Source: Pyropia yezoensis (Eukaryota > Rhodophyta > Bangiophyceae > Bangiales > Bangiaceae). Taken from it: a stretch of DNA of 64,000 bases. The notes beneath the pieces are model-generated. The model was not told where the DNA came from, did not search any database, and saw only the letters and a list, made by a program, of their open reading frames with translations. Where the stretch lies: the NCBI GenBank assembly GCA_009829735.1, contig CM020620.1:25022020-25086019 (forward strand). Reading direction: 5' to 3'. This document shows, piece after piece, positions 10,798 through 21,860 of the stretch (position 1 is the first letter of the stretch; every line of letters begins with the position of its first letter). A program made the translations under genes and the position numbers.

Positions 10798-10810
10798 GAG
10801 GAGAGGGGAG
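10798..10810 (+). other. Polypurine tract of the gypsy element
   Basis: GAGGAGAGGGGAG, thirteen purines directly in front of the 3' LTR. This is where plus-strand priming occurs in LTR elements. Confidence 0.85.
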
Positions 10811-11279
10811 TGTGGCAGTATTGACCCCCAGGTAGGGGGGCAACACGTGCCATGCAAGGGGCGGCAGGCCACTAGCCTGATCCGTTCCTCCCCCTGCATT
10901 TGGGTCCATATTCCCTAAGTTTGGGATAGTTAGCTTAGTAGTAAATCCAACTTGGATTTGAGGGTTTTCTGCATTTATCGTCTTGAATTTTCGTGTGGCC
11001 CGGTGGGCAGGTGCTGGGGTGGGAGATTCTGAGTGGCGAGATTCTGAGTGGACCCTGGGGGGATAAGGGGAGGGACAGCGGGGCTTGGCCCTGCGTCCCC
11101 GTCCCGACCAAGAAACTGTTGGACCACACACCATCCTCTTGTTTGTCCGTGGGGGGTTTGCCCCACAAAAGGGACAGAGTGTGTGCGACTTGCACTTCTT
11201 CCGGTTCCCCCGACACGGGAGGCAGCCCTTGCACACCGCCCCAACTTGGGTGCCGTGTGTGCATGTGGTTTTTGCCACA
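10811..11279 (+). repeat. 3' LTR of the gypsy element
   Basis: 469 bp, starting TGTGGCA and ending TGCCACA, with about three substitutions relative to 339-807. It is followed directly by the GTGCC duplication. Confidence 0.95.
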
Positions 11280-11284
11280 GTGCC
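11280..11284. repeat. Target-site duplication of the gypsy element, right copy
   Basis: GTGCC, identical to 334-338. Confidence 0.93.
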
Positions 11285-13494
11285 CCCACCTCCGCGCAGC
11301 CGGCTGGTTCTCGCAACGCGTACATGTTGCTAGGGGCGGAGCGGCGGTAGGGACCTTGGAGACTGGAGTCTCACCGTAGGTGAGGGTGTGTGCTGGGTAG
11401 GATATCAAAAAGTGTGTCCGTGGCAATGAAACATCTGCCCGTTCCGAAAAACGTGACCATTTAATAATAATAAACTAGGTGCCAATGGACCGAGCTGTCA
11501 GGGCACCATTAGGGCACCCCTCGTAATGGGACCAAGGGATCCCATAAAGGCATGCCTCGTAATGGTTCCATTAGATGTGGGGGCCTCAATGGTGTGGCGC
11601 ATTTTACTGATGATGGGGGACGCCCGCTGCAGTCGGCCACGCGGGAGGGAGCGAGACGAGGAGGCTGCCGGAGTGGGGTGCTCCTCCGCCTCTTGCTCCG
11701 GCCCCGCACGACCGTGCCCATCGGCATCGCCACGGTCAATAAGCGCGCCCCCCTACCACTACCTGCCCACGCCTCCGCTCAAATTGTCCCGGAAACGGGC
11801 GCTAGTGCGGGGAGCGGCAACGTCGCCCAGCCACCTCCCCAAGTAATACCACTGCCGTGTGGATGGCTCGTGGCGTGGGGGAAAAAGAGCAACGGATATG
11901 TATCCTACTGCACCTTGCCATCCCAGCGGCTCCAACTGCGCGCTCCGCAACAGCGGTCCGCGTCTCCGCCGAGCCTCTCGTCGCATAGACGGTCCGGCCA
12001 TTCACTGCACACACCAGTCCGATCCGTCACGCAAGTCAGATCCAAACGACCCTGCCTCCTTCCTCCACCACGCGTACGTGGACGAGGTGTGGGCGGACCG
12101 GCAGGCGGCTGATTCCTCAACTGGGTACGTGGGCACCCAGACTGGGTGCACCGGTGCCGGAACAATGTGCGTCCGTTTGACTGCCCCGTCTCGTACGACC
12201 TCTCCGTGCCGTGCGTCTCGTACCAGGCGCCGTTGATGTAGATGCCCCGCAGCGACACGCCCCGCCACCGCACGCCGCGGGCGATTGCGCGGCGGATGGG
12301 GGCTGCGGAGGGGGCGGCCAAGCTGGACGCCATGGCCCAGTCTGCTGATGGTGGTAGTGCACTGGGTGGGGGGTTAGACTGCCGGTGCTTTGCTGGACAG
12401 TGGTGCCGCCTCCGTTGCGGACTGTCATGCTCTTTTTGGGCCTGTAGAGTGGCGGGCCCCACACTGCCGACTGACTGCCTGTGCCGGCCGCCGCACACGA
12501 CGGGGACGCGCGTACATGCCTGGCGGCAAAGCTCTGCTCGCCAGGCGGCCGTCCATGAGCGATGACGCTGCAGGGACCCCGACGACGCAGGCAATCCACC
12601 CGCGCTCGTCACCGTGGTTGTGACATGCACGCCCCCTCTGGTCAAGCCCGTGCATGGGCACGGAGGAGCACGGCCGGCTGGGTGGTGCTGTGCCACCTGC
12701 GCGGCAGGCGCAACTGCCAGCAGCTTCAGCTACTGCTACAGGAAAGTCCGCTTCCGGTGAGACTTGATCGCTCCCTCGCGTCAGCAGTGGAGTCGCCATC
12801 GGCCCATCCTCCCGCGACCGCGAGTGCAAAAAGACAGGGCCAAAACAACCGAGATCCCTGGCGCGGACGGATGACGGCGTCCCGGTCCCGCATGGCATCC
12901 ACGGCGGGGCTCATGGCAAAGCCATTATTGAAGAAGCAGCCCCGCCGCATCATGCGGCTGTGCTTCTCTCCCCCTCTCCCGCCTCGTCCCGCTGGCTCTC
13001 GGACGCGAAGCACAAGAAAGGAAAAACGCGATGCCAACGAACGGTCACTGTCCCTGCCACGGAAACACGCAAAACAGGTTGCCCCAGAATGACGTGGGCA
13101 GCATCACGGGAAAGGGAAGTAGGTATGTACTGGCTCCCGCCTCCGTGCCCACCTCCGTGCCGTGCGTCCGAACACGCGTCATACGCTGAGAGCGCGCGCG
13201 CTGCCGAGTCTCTTTTCTCTCGTGCCCTGCCCCTTCACCGTCTCGTGCGTTGGTCAAGACCCCGACTGCCGCCTCCGCTGCTTCGTTCCTTTCCCATCGC
13301 GAGCCTTCACCTCGCCGCACCTCTCTCCTTGACATCAAAATCGACAGTTTACCGCCACCAACTACGTCAGCCGGCACCCACTGTAACAGCTCGCCATATC
13401 GGTCACCTCATCACCAAGTCGGCATCTCGAGCACGGCTCGCCGCCCCCTGTCTCTCTCCCTCCTCCGTCAGGAACCCAATCCAAAAAAAAAAAG
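11285..13494. other. Intergenic, no gene firmly supported
   Basis: 2.2 kb of mostly GC-rich DNA. Overlapping open frames occur on both strands, the longest on minus at 11905-12696 (263 codons). Parts of the minus frames near 12150-12300 and 11800-11990 look less repetitive than chance, with aromatic stretches such as IYINGAWYETHG and WYYLGRWLGDVA. They sit in different frames and show no recognisable domain, so they may be a decayed gene or transposon. A short repeat CCTCGTAATGG occurs near 11517 and 11552. Confidence 0.4.
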
Positions 13495-14875
13495 TCAGAA
13501 TCCGTACTTGGCCTGGGACAACATGTTGGCCGCCAGCTCTGCGTTGCCACCACACGCCGACAGCGCCTGTGCAGCCTCGGCGCGGCTAAAGCCCAGGCCC
13601 ACCAGCGTGGCCACCGACGTCTCGTCCACTGGCGCTGGCCGCGCGCCGCCGCCGCCGCCACTCCTGGCTGCCGCCGCGGTCGCCGCCAACCGTGGCGCCA
13701 CCGGCGCGCCCAACGGGGCCGCCCGAGCTGGCGTCGCCAATCCCGCTGGACGAGGCGCGGCCGACGGCGCCCCACCCCCCGTCATGCGTGCCTCTGCCGC
13801 TGCCCCCGCAGCTGCCGCTGCAGACAGACCCCGCAGGGCAGACACAGACGACGGGGAGCCCAGCGGCGCGCCCCCCGCCGACGCTGACGACGCCCCAGCG
13901 GCAGCCTCCCCTGACGGAGCGGGCGCACCCTCGCTGCCAAGTAGGTTTTTCGGGATATCCCGCTCTGCTAGAAAGGGAACAGCAATATCGTGCACGACGA
14001 GTGCGTTGCGGCTGAGGTCGATCACCATACGGTGCTTCTTAAGCATATCCAGCCCCAGAAGCATGTCGAAAGAGGCGTCCTCCATGACAGTAAAGGAAGC
14101 GTCAAGGACCGCCGACGGCGGCGGCTCTGAAGTGGGGTCGTTGGACGGGGAGGCGGGCGTGGGCGCCGCGGCCCCGCCACCACTGCCGCTGCCGCTCCCG
14201 CTGCCACTACCAGCGCCAGTTTCGGCGCCCAAGCTGGCGGCACCGTCCCCCCCCAGCGTCAGCAGCGCCAGGTGGACCTTCCCAAGGATCTTTGCGGTGC
14301 CAACCCCGCGGGCCATCCCCGCAAAGCGGGTGTCAAGTAGCCGTCCCACCCCACACCTCTCGGCGGTGGAACGGGAAAGGATGGTCGCCTGCGCCCCCGA
14401 ATCCACAAAAGCCAACACCGGCACGCCCGCAACAGCGGCACGGACATATAGCATGACTACAGGCGCAAAGCTCTCCGGCACATACTCAATGGCTGCCTCA
14501 AAGTTGGCCGCCACGTCCGCGAGTCGCGCCACTTCCTCAGGGTCCGCCCCCGACGCGGCAGCGGCGGCAGCCGCGCTACCGCCAAAACCACCACGTGCGA
14601 CTGCGGAGCCACCTCCGGCGCCAATCCCTTGCCAGCCCATCGCCTGCCCGAGACTATCCAAGAAGCCCTGCACCGCTCCCACGTCCCGCCGCCGCACCGC
14701 CGCTGCCGCCGGAGACGACATGGCCTCGATGGCAGCGAGCAGCTGCGGCTGGGCCATCGCCCGCTCAATCAATTGCGGCGCTGACATGATGCTCAAGGCC
14801 CCACGGGAGCCCATCATCCCCGCCATCCCCGACGGCGCCGACCCCGACAGCCCCGCCAGGCCGGGACCTGCGATA

Positions 14876-14910
<35 letters not shown>

Positions 14911-15144
14911 ACCGTCACCCGACAAGCCCGGCATGGCCAGCAGCATGTCTCCGTCGGCCACGCCCGCCGACTCGAGCGACGGTGCGTCAGCGGCAAGCGG
15001 GGACCCATTCAGCCGGAACGACAGCGGCGGGCGCAGGCCCAGCTCGGCAGCGGCTAAGGACGTCAGCGTAGCCATGGTGGTACCCAGAGGCACATTCAAG
15101 GTGGCAAATTCGCCATCAGGGCTGCTCACCGTGATAACAGCCAT
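13495..15144 (-). CDS. DDI1: DDI1-like ubiquitin receptor with retropepsin domain
   Basis: 549 residues with the DDI1 layout. A ubiquitin-like fold occupies residues 1-72. A poly-Gly run (about 78-90) and a helical region follow. The retroviral-type aspartic protease spans about 220-395, with the catalytic motif FVDSGAQATI (Asp248), a typical DDI1 core, and the downstream LLGLDMLKKHRM block. A UBA domain is at about 507-545. Ddi1 proteins shuttle ubiquitylated clients to the proteasome and act as homodimeric proteases in cytosol and nucleus. A Gly/Ser/Pro-rich insert of about 50 residues (298-347) splits the protease between the flap side and the second half, and the linker before the UBA is Ala/Gly-rich. 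The single exon starts at the ATG at 15142-15144, which places the ubiquitin-like domain at the very N-terminus. Family assignment is secure. Confidence 0.93.
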
Positions 15145-15686
15145 GGCGGAGCAGGCGCGCGCAGGCGTCAGGGTGAAGCGCGTGGGCAGAGTTCAGAGAC
15201 GGGGTGGCGCACGGGGGGGGAAAGGCAGAGAGGTGCAGCGCGCACAACCTGCAGGAGCCTTGGCCAGCAGCGCACCAGCGCAACAGCGCGCCCCACGCCG
15301 AACGTGCAGGCGAGGGTCCACTCTGTCGGGGCCAGACGGGGTTGGCCCGACGCAGCAGCCCGGGTCTGGGGGATGGAGCCCGTGACAAGCAGCCACGCTC
15401 CCACACTCCCCCGACTGCCAGCAAGTGTACGTGGAAGAAACCCACATCGACGGGTTTTTGATTACTCGTTCGTACTTGTTACGTCACGCTAATTAATTTC
15501 CACAATGCTCCTCAGTGCGAGAAGAAAGTCCACCCAGACACGCCGTCGTGCGCACCTGGTCTTGGCAACGACAGACCCCTTGGCCAACGCGGTCCGCACC
15601 GGACGCAGCTCACACCTCCTTCCTAGTACCAACCCCCACCGTCTTTTGTGCTCTCTTCCCCTGCATCCGTTCCACTCCCCCTCGCC
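15145..15686. other. Divergent intergenic region 5' of DDI1
   Basis: 540 bp between the DDI1 start (minus) and a possible plus-strand gene. It includes a short AT-richer part near 15460-15505. No TATA box is clear, and no RNA gene was recognised. Confidence 0.4.
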
Positions 15687-16077
15687 ATGCTTCGTAGCAA
15701 TCTTCCACGCCTGCGGACAGTGTACCGGCTGGGCGCCGGTCGGTATGCCGGCGGCGGTGTACCCCCGTCGGCGGCGGCGGCGGCATCAGCCGGCGGCGCC
15801 ACCCCCCCCCTCCCCCCCCGGCCGGGGTCCTTCTCCCTTCCCCTCTGCCGGAGACCGGTCATTTGGTACCTCTGCTGGTGCCGTGCCCGCTGCTGCCGGT
15901 GTCCGCGGCGCGGCGGCTGGTCTGGGTGCCGCCGCGGGCGGTGGTGGCGGCCTGGGCGGCCTCCCCCCCGCGGTCTGGGCGGCGGCCGCATCTTCGGTGA
16001 CAGGTGGTGGGGGGGGGGACCCGCGGCTGGCACGGGCGCTGATGGAAGCGGTCGCGGCGGTTGCGGACGATACATAA
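15687..16077 (+). CDS. Possible small organelle-targeted protein, frame interrupted in a C-tract
   Basis: The ATG at 15687 opens a frame whose first 25 residues (MLRSNLPRLRTVYRLGAGRY) are basic and lack acidic residues, like a mitochondrial or plastid presequence. Beyond the poly-C tracts around 15802-15822 the coding-like frame changes. It then continues as a Gly/Ala-rich region ending in DPRLARALMEAVAAVADDT and a TAA at 16075-16077. No family was recognised. The frame change may be a homopolymer error or a short intron. Opposite-strand frames here are Pro/Arg-rich shadows. Confidence 0.3.
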
Positions 16078-16921
16078 TGACAGGTCCCGGGGTCGGCTGC
16101 GACGGCGGCGGCAGTTGGAGCTGGGGGATGGGGAGGCGGAGGCGAAGGGGGGGGAGGATAGGGTTGGAGCGGCCGTCAGTGGCGGCGGCGGCGGTTGGCG
16201 GTTGCGTGTGCAGAGGCGGCAGCGGGCATTCACAGTTGACGGCTCGGGAGGCTGCCTCCAGGCATTCGCGGGTGGCTGCTGGCGCGGCTGTCTGCCTTGT
16301 TCGGCGGTGACTCGCGGGGGTTGGGGGGGGCGGGGTGGGGGGGGAATGGTGGCTTGGTTGGAGACGGCGTCGGCGACAGCCAGACTGGTCCGAAAGGGAG
16401 TCGTGCGATGGACGCGTGTTTGTTTGTGTCCGTCGTTTGTTCGTCAGCTTTGCCAAAGCTTTAGGCTGGTCGTGCACAATCTGCCCCCGCCGACCGAGCT
16501 GCCCTTTGGCACTCCCTTCAGGTGGGTTGGGCATCATCGAGTGCGTCGTTCCGCGGACCATGGTCACTCCACAACCAAGGTAGCACGGACTGTGCGAGCC
16601 ACAATGTGGTGCCAATTTCACTCCACATTTTCCTTTCCGAAAACGTCCGCTCGCTCCTGCCCGTGTCCCACAAACTATTTTGACTCCTCACTTGGTGGGT
16701 ATGCCCTCACTGGTCAAGGCAGCGTGGACGAGACGCCCCTTGCACCTCTGTCTTCCCTCCTCCGCGTCGTCGCGACTTTGCTCGTCCCCCCCTTCCTCGT
16801 TTTAGCCGCCAAAGGCAGTCTTCCCCACCCCTCCCTCCCCCCCGCCGCCTCCCTTTACGCGGGAAACTGCTCAATCCTTCCGCTGCCGGCGACGCTGCGC
16901 GTCTGTGCGGCCGCCTCGCCC
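16078..16921. other. Intergenic, low complexity
   Basis: G-rich at first, then C/T-rich toward the start of the cwf18-like gene at 16922. The pyrimidine-rich 16740-16860 could be its 5' UTR or promoter. No gene seen. Confidence 0.4.
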
Positions 16922-17915
16922 ATGGCCACCGCGGCCACCGCCGCCGCCGCGGTCACGCCGGGGGAAGAAGGGCGGCCCGGCGGTGGCACTGACGTGGACA
17001 CTGACGCGGCCGCCGCGGCGGCGGACGCCGTCCTCGACGGTGATGGACCAGACGGTCCGGCGGGCGCTGCCAACGGGGCTGAGGCAGAGGGGGATGCGGC
17101 CGACATCGGGGTGAACGGGGCGGCCAATGACGCTGGAGAGGAAGAGGAGGAGGAGGAGGAGGAGGAGGGGAACAACGCCGACCGCGAGGCGGACGGTGAC
17201 GACGGCGGACCGGCGTTGCCACCGGCGGTTGCCCACCTGCGTTTCCGCAACTACAAGCCGCGGGACCCGCTCCTCAAGCAACGTAAGTCCGCGCCCGCCC
17301 AACCATCCGCCCGGACGCCCCGGCCGCCCGTCCGCTCGCGGGCCCGTCTGCTCGCTTCGCGTCTGCCGCCACGACTGGCGGCGGCGTTGCCCTCTGGGAG
17401 CGCGGGGTGTACGAGCGGGATGTGCTCATTTTGCGAGCGGGACCGCCTGCGGAAGCACCTCATGTTTTCTACGCCGCTTTGGTGGCGCCCGACGCGCCCC
17501 CTGTGCGCCATTGTTGTCTCTTGCCTCGTCGGTTCGTTTTTTTTCTCACCACGCCGCCGCCATCCCTCCCCCGCTCTGCGTGGCTGTGTGTGTACGCGCC
17601 TACGTGTTCCTTTTCCGCCTTCATCTCCCCCCCCCCCCACCCCCCTCTCCCTCTCTCCCAACAGTCATTGCCCCCCCCCACACAGACATTCCCGCTATGC
17701 TAGCGGCGCTGGCTGCCAGCCAAGACGCGGCGCTCGCAGCTGCCGACGTGGCTTTTCGGCGCCTCGCCGCCCCCGACGGCCTGCCGCTGGCGCCGGCCAA
17801 GGGCGGCGCGGAGCTGGCAGCGGCGGTGGCGCCGCGGCTCGCCGCCCTCGACGCTGCCACCGAGACGGCGCTCGCCACGCTCGCCGCGTCGGGCGAATGG
17901 ACTGAGGGAGGGTGA
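16922..17915 (+). CDS. CCDC12: cwf18/CCDC12-type pre-mRNA splicing factor, two exons
   Basis: Exon 1 runs 16922-17282 and exon 2 runs 17665-17915. The intron between them has a consensus GTAAGT donor at 17283 and an ACAG acceptor ending at 17664 after a pyrimidine tract. The join keeps frame and gives about 203 residues. An Ala/Asp-rich N-terminus and a poly-Glu run (about residues 76-86) precede the conserved HLRFRNYKPRDPLLKQ motif that marks the cwf18 family. The intron lies directly after it. The C-terminal helix (ELAAAVAPRLAALDAATETAL) corresponds to the family's terminal coiled coil. CCDC12/cwf18 is a component of the activated spliceosome in the nucleus. The Ala-rich composition is unusual, but motif order and intron position make the call good. 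Confidence 0.8.
17283..17664 (+). other. Intron of the cwf18/CCDC12 gene
   Basis: 382 bp with a GTAAGT donor, a long C/T tract at about 17625-17658 and a CAACAG acceptor. Removal joins two frames that otherwise do not match, phase 1. Confidence 0.8.
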
Positions 17916-18297
17916 GGGAGTGGGGAGGGGGAGGGGGGCATGCAGAAGAAACGCGAGGGGGGGCAGCAGGAGCGGGGGGGGGGACGCGGTGAGCGACGGG
18001 CAAGCCCCCGGGGTGGTGACAGGGACTGGCAGGAAAAACACGGGGCGTGCCGTTTTCACGCCGCTGGACGCGTGATCCGCCCATGGGCCAGCGGGACCCG
18101 CTGCAATTTGACAGTCCGCGACACACTCACCTATCTACCTAACGCGCCTGCTGGCACTCGTTAGTAGCGCGTCCCTAGCGCGCCAGCGGGAAGGCGCGGT
18201 CGACGCGTTGCGGGCACACCGCGCCTCTTTGCCCACCGTCCCTTTTGTGCGCCTCCTCCCCCTCTTTCCCTCTTGCCGGCGCGCCATCGCGATCGCG

Positions 18298-18935
18298 ATG
18301 GAGGCGCTCCTCGCTGGGTACGGCTCGTCGTCGTCGTCGTCGTCCTCCTCAAGCTCGTCCTCGTCGCCCGTGGCCTGGCCGCCGGCTCCTGCCGCGGCGC
18401 CCCCCTCCGCGAGGGGCCCCACCGCCGCCGCCGCTGCTGCTGCTGCTGCTGCTGCTGCTGCAGCTGCCGCCACCGCCGCTACGGCGCCCGCCGCCTCCAC
18501 GGCGGGCGGTGCCCCCCCCGCCAAGCGCCGCCGGACATCGCAGCCGCCTCCCCCCCCCCCCCCCCCCCGTTTGGCGGCGCGCCGCCACCGCCGCTGCCGC
18601 CGCCTCCGCCCCCCCCCTGGGGTGGTGACCGGCGCCGGGTCGCCAGTGTGGCACCAGCGGTACAGACAGCCTCTGCGGCGGCGGCGCGTCCCCCCCCCCC
18701 GCCGCCGCCGCCGCCACCATCGTTTTGGGCGGCACCCGGCGGCCATGGCAGCCGCACGGCAGGCACGGCGGGCGGGCGGGGTGGAGGTGGCGTCCGCCTG
18801 TTGGCGCCGCGGCAGCTGCGGGCGCGCAACGTGGGCACGGAGGACCTGGCGGGGATGGGCGTGCTTGCGGGGGGGGCGGCGGCAGCGAGGGGGGGAAGCG
18901 CGACGGGCCGTGGGAACAACCGGTTGGTGCGCTGA
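18298..18935 (+). CDS. Ser/Ala/Pro-rich protein with basic motif, function unknown
   Basis: The ATG at 18298 begins MEALLAGYG followed by 14 serines. Ala-rich and Pro-rich stretches follow, with a nuclear-localisation-like PAKRRRTSQ at about 18523-18549. In the poly-C run 18549-18568 the plausible frame changes. The new frame continues as Pro-rich sequence and ends in a more complex tail (SFWAAPGG, then LLAPRQLRARNVGTEDLAGMGV) with a TGA at 18933-18935. The tail looks conserved, but the family was not recognised. The frame break coincides with a homopolymer, so a length error or a small intron are both possible. A nuclear role is only inferred from the basic motif. Confidence 0.45.
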
Positions 18936-19566
18936 TAGGGGTGGAGGGGTTGGGGGGGGACGGGAGGAGGGGGGAATCGTCGCAGTCCAGCGCCTGTTCG
19001 AAGACGTTTGTACGTCGACAGTTTTGGGGGGCCGACGACGGCGCCGGGCTCCTCGTAGGGGCCCAAGGCCGGTCGCTGATAGCGCCGGGGTGCTACATAC
19101 GCACTCGATAAATCTGCCCCATAATCGCTCAACGCTACCACGTGCATACATGCACGGCGGAAAAGTGCCTGGGCAGCGAAGGGGATGTTGCGGCCCGCCC
19201 TGCGGGATGTCGCACGTGGCTCACCAACGGCGCCAACCACCGGGGGCGCTTCACGCAAGGCCGCCGCCGTGCGTCGTGACGCAAGTGGACACGCGCCAGC
19301 CAACCACGGAGGCGACCCAACGAGAGAAGAAAATTCATGCACAGCAAACCCAGTCGACGCAGAGCCCGCTACGCTCCAGAGATAGTACATAACCAACAGG
19401 GGGGCACACACGCCACGCAACAGATAAATCCACACGACCCGCATCAACAGTGCCCGTCAACGACGCAGCCCCGCCCACCAAAAGCGATAAAAAGAAGCAC
19501 AGGGAGGTGCCTTCACACAGACCCCTCGCATCCTCCTCCACCTCCATCCACGTCATACACCGCACA
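18936..19566. other. Intergenic between converging genes
   Basis: 630 bp between the plus-strand Ser/Pro-rich gene and the 3' end of CURT1. It presumably holds both 3' UTRs. No further gene or repeat recognised. Confidence 0.4.
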
Positions 19567-20639
19567 TCAGCGAGACTTGCCGAGGAAGTCCTGCACCTCC
19601 TCCTTGAGCTCCTCCCGCGTCTCTTCCTGCAGGAGGAAGCGGTAGACGAACCAGCTGGTGTAGGCAAGGCCGATCAGCTCGAGCGCCGACGGCAGCACAG
19701 GGATCTTGTCAAGCGCCGACACCACGGCGCTGGCCACCACAAGCGTCACAACCGAGCCACCAACCACCCCAGCAATGGAAGAGTAGTAGCCCGGGCGGGC
19801 GGCCACGTCATCAGCAACCGCCTTGGCCTTGGCCACCAACTGCGCCGTGTCCACCTCAGGGATATCCCCGGGCGCCGTCAGCTGCGAGCTGGGCTCCGAG
19901 TACGAGACCGCCTCCGGGGGAACGCCAAGCACCACAGGCTCGGGCGCATTGGGCGACGACACGCTCGCACCGCGGGTAGCGGGGTCCTCCAACGCACACC
20001 GCGGTGCCGAGTTGGAACGGCGCACCACGCGGCGTGCAGCAGCGCTCTGCACTCGATGAAAAAAGTTGCGGTGCAAGAACACAAGAAGATCATACGGAGG
20101 GGCACCGCGGAAAAGGAGAGATGAATGTGTTAGTGTGTGCCTCCAATACAGCCTCCGCTCGCCCCGCCCCTTCAACGTACGGCGTCGGCGAGACCCGAGT
20201 CAAACATCCCTGCCATTCTAGGCCGGTAGGAGAGGATTGCCAGCACGCGACGAATAGCCGAGACCTTCCCCACATGTGCAGGGTCATACCCCTTCCGCTG
20301 TACAAAGGCGAGGAAAACACACAGCAGCCGCCACATGACCCGACCAACGTCGACACGACTCGGACAGAAGCCTCGCCAATGAATACTACCTGGGGGCAGC
20401 TGAGCTATGAACGCGGACACCATACGCCACAGCCGGGCACTGACAGACTCCCGCCACGGACGTTCCCCCCTCAAGGTGCAGAGCAAACAAAAAAGACAGA
20501 ACTGACACAAAACACAGAACAAGGGCACACACCAACGTACCCTCAATAATGGGCGCGCCCGAACAGAAGACCCGGCAAGCGCCGCGGACCCCCGCAGGCC
20601 CGTCCCCGCCGAAGGGGTGAAGCACAGAGCCGGCGCCAT
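19567..20639 (-). CDS. CURT1: CURT1/CAAD thylakoid curvature protein, two exons
   Basis: Exon 1 (20541-20639) encodes 33 residues beginning MAPALCFTPSAG, Ser/Ala/Arg-rich like a plastid transit peptide. The intron (20047-20540) has a GTACGT donor and a GTGCAG acceptor, phase 0. Exon 2 (19567-20046) gives the rest of a 192-residue protein. The CAAD domain occupies the C-terminal half: two transmembrane helices (SSIAGVVGGSVVTLVVASAVV and LPSALELIGLAYTSWFVYRFL) joined by a short DKIP loop, followed by the amphipathic helix EETREELKEEVQDFLGK. CURT1 proteins sit at thylakoid margins and bend the membrane. The domain is near-canonical, so identity is secure. Exon 1 is a prediction, but the frame-keeping join and transit-like sequence support it. 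An unspliced reading would start at 20175 with an untypical N-terminus. Confidence 0.9.
20047..20540 (-). other. Intron of the CURT1 gene
   Basis: 494 bp. It separates the predicted transit peptide from the mature protein, an arrangement often seen in plastid-targeted nuclear genes. Confidence 0.7.
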
Positions 20640-21860
20640 TGCAGCCTCTCTGCTCGTCTGCCTTGATCCGCTGGTCCACGCGCCGGATGTCCACAGCAGG
20701 AAGAGGCTGTCGAATGAGGATGGGATGAAAGACGGGGGGGATGACGGGCGGCGGGGGCGGCAGGGGCGGCGACGGGGGGGAGACGAGAGAGTGACGTGAG
20801 GGGCGCGGTGAGAAGGGGAACGCCGGCGGGGCGGCAAGGCGATCTGAACACGGCGGTGCAGCACTTTTGCAGCGCCGCGTGGAGCGCGCGCTCAAGGGCT
20901 GTTGGGCTGCTCACGTGGGCAAATCACACCAGCCGGTGTCTGGGGGAGGGTCCCACCCACGCCGAGAGGCTCCTGGAGGGGGGGGACGCTCACCCCTCTC
21001 TGTCCTCGCCGGCGGCGGGGGGGTGTGAAGGGCGGGACGACGACGTTCGATCGTATTCAGACGCGTGACTAGTGTAAACAACCGGCGGATGAGCCCATAC
21101 GTTTGCCCAGGCGCAGGCGTTTGTCCAGTCGCAGGGCCTCCAGCACCCTGACAGCACCGCCCGGACACTCGCGGTGTATGTTGTTTGCCCGCGAAAGAGA
21201 TATTTCTTCGTGGATCAGGTGGAGGAGGGCCGGATGAAACGACCAGCGGTTGGCGCGCGGGCCTCCGCCGTCCCGCATCGAGGGTGTCGCGCCAACCGCC
21301 CCGCACAGGCCTCAATTCTATTCATGTCCCGCTCAGTTGATATACTCTAAAATTTCGATCGTATCAATCAAGAGGTGTTTTGATCGCTCAATCATAGCCT
21401 CTGCCATTTAATATCTAGGTGACGATCTAAATTTCACATGCGGTGTTGAAGGGTTGGATTTCAGTGGTCTCTCACTGTAGTTGAGATTGAAAGCGGCTCG
21501 GCTGAGATCGGATGAAGCGCCGACCTCCGTGTCGCCGGCGCTATCAAGTAGCTGACTCCACTTACGGAAGTCTCACCATCGTCGGGCGACGGCAGTGACC
21601 TTGGTGGCTGGCGGCGGGTACGTCACTGAGCAGCGGCGGCGGGGGGGGCGTGCGCCTCGCTAGCGTCGCTGAGGGGGAGGATGGTTGGGTCAGCGAGGCG
21701 GGCGGGCGCCGCCGCACATTGGCGCCGGAAAAAGCAGTGCTCCCGGGGGGGATTGCTGGGCTTGGATGGGGGGGGAGGGGAGGAGGAAGGATGGCAGAGA
21801 CGATGCGTTCCGCACGTGCTTCCTCTTCCTGGGATCTGTCAGCTGGACCGGTGGGGCGTG
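20640..21860. other. Intergenic with an AT-rich island
   Basis: This includes the probable CURT1 promoter (from 20640 up). A conspicuously AT-rich patch at about 21310-21530 stands out in otherwise GC-rich DNA. It contains TTTTGATCGCTCAATCATAG-like sequence with no ORF and could be a decayed mobile element. No gene seen. Confidence 0.4.

Larger units (their letters stand above)
339..11279 (+). mobile_element. Full-length Ty3/gypsy LTR retrotransposon with chromodomain
   Basis: The element is bounded by two 469-bp LTRs with three visible substitutions between them and by a GTGCC duplication. Internal order on the plus strand is primer-binding site, gag with zinc knuckle, aspartic protease, reverse transcriptase, RNase H, DD35E integrase and a C-terminal chromodomain, which is chromovirus-like architecture. 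About 2.4 kb between the chromodomain and the polypurine tract holds a long ORF on the opposite strand. The LTR similarity implies a recent insertion, yet gag-pol is broken by at least four frame changes and one in-frame stop. Some breaks may be base-calling errors, because two copies of one stretch inside the element differ mainly by homopolymer indels. Allowing for a probable assembly duplication, the true length is near 9.4 kb. Confidence 0.93.

Noticed and set aside
11905-12696. 263-codon minus ORF right of the gypsy element
   Set aside because: Some stretches look protein-like but fall in several frames with no recognisable family; not called as a gene.
13250-15385. 711-codon plus-strand ORF opposite DDI1
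   Set aside because: It is a Pro/Ala/Ser-rich shadow of the DDI1 coding strand in GC-rich DNA; DDI1 on minus has three recognisable domains.
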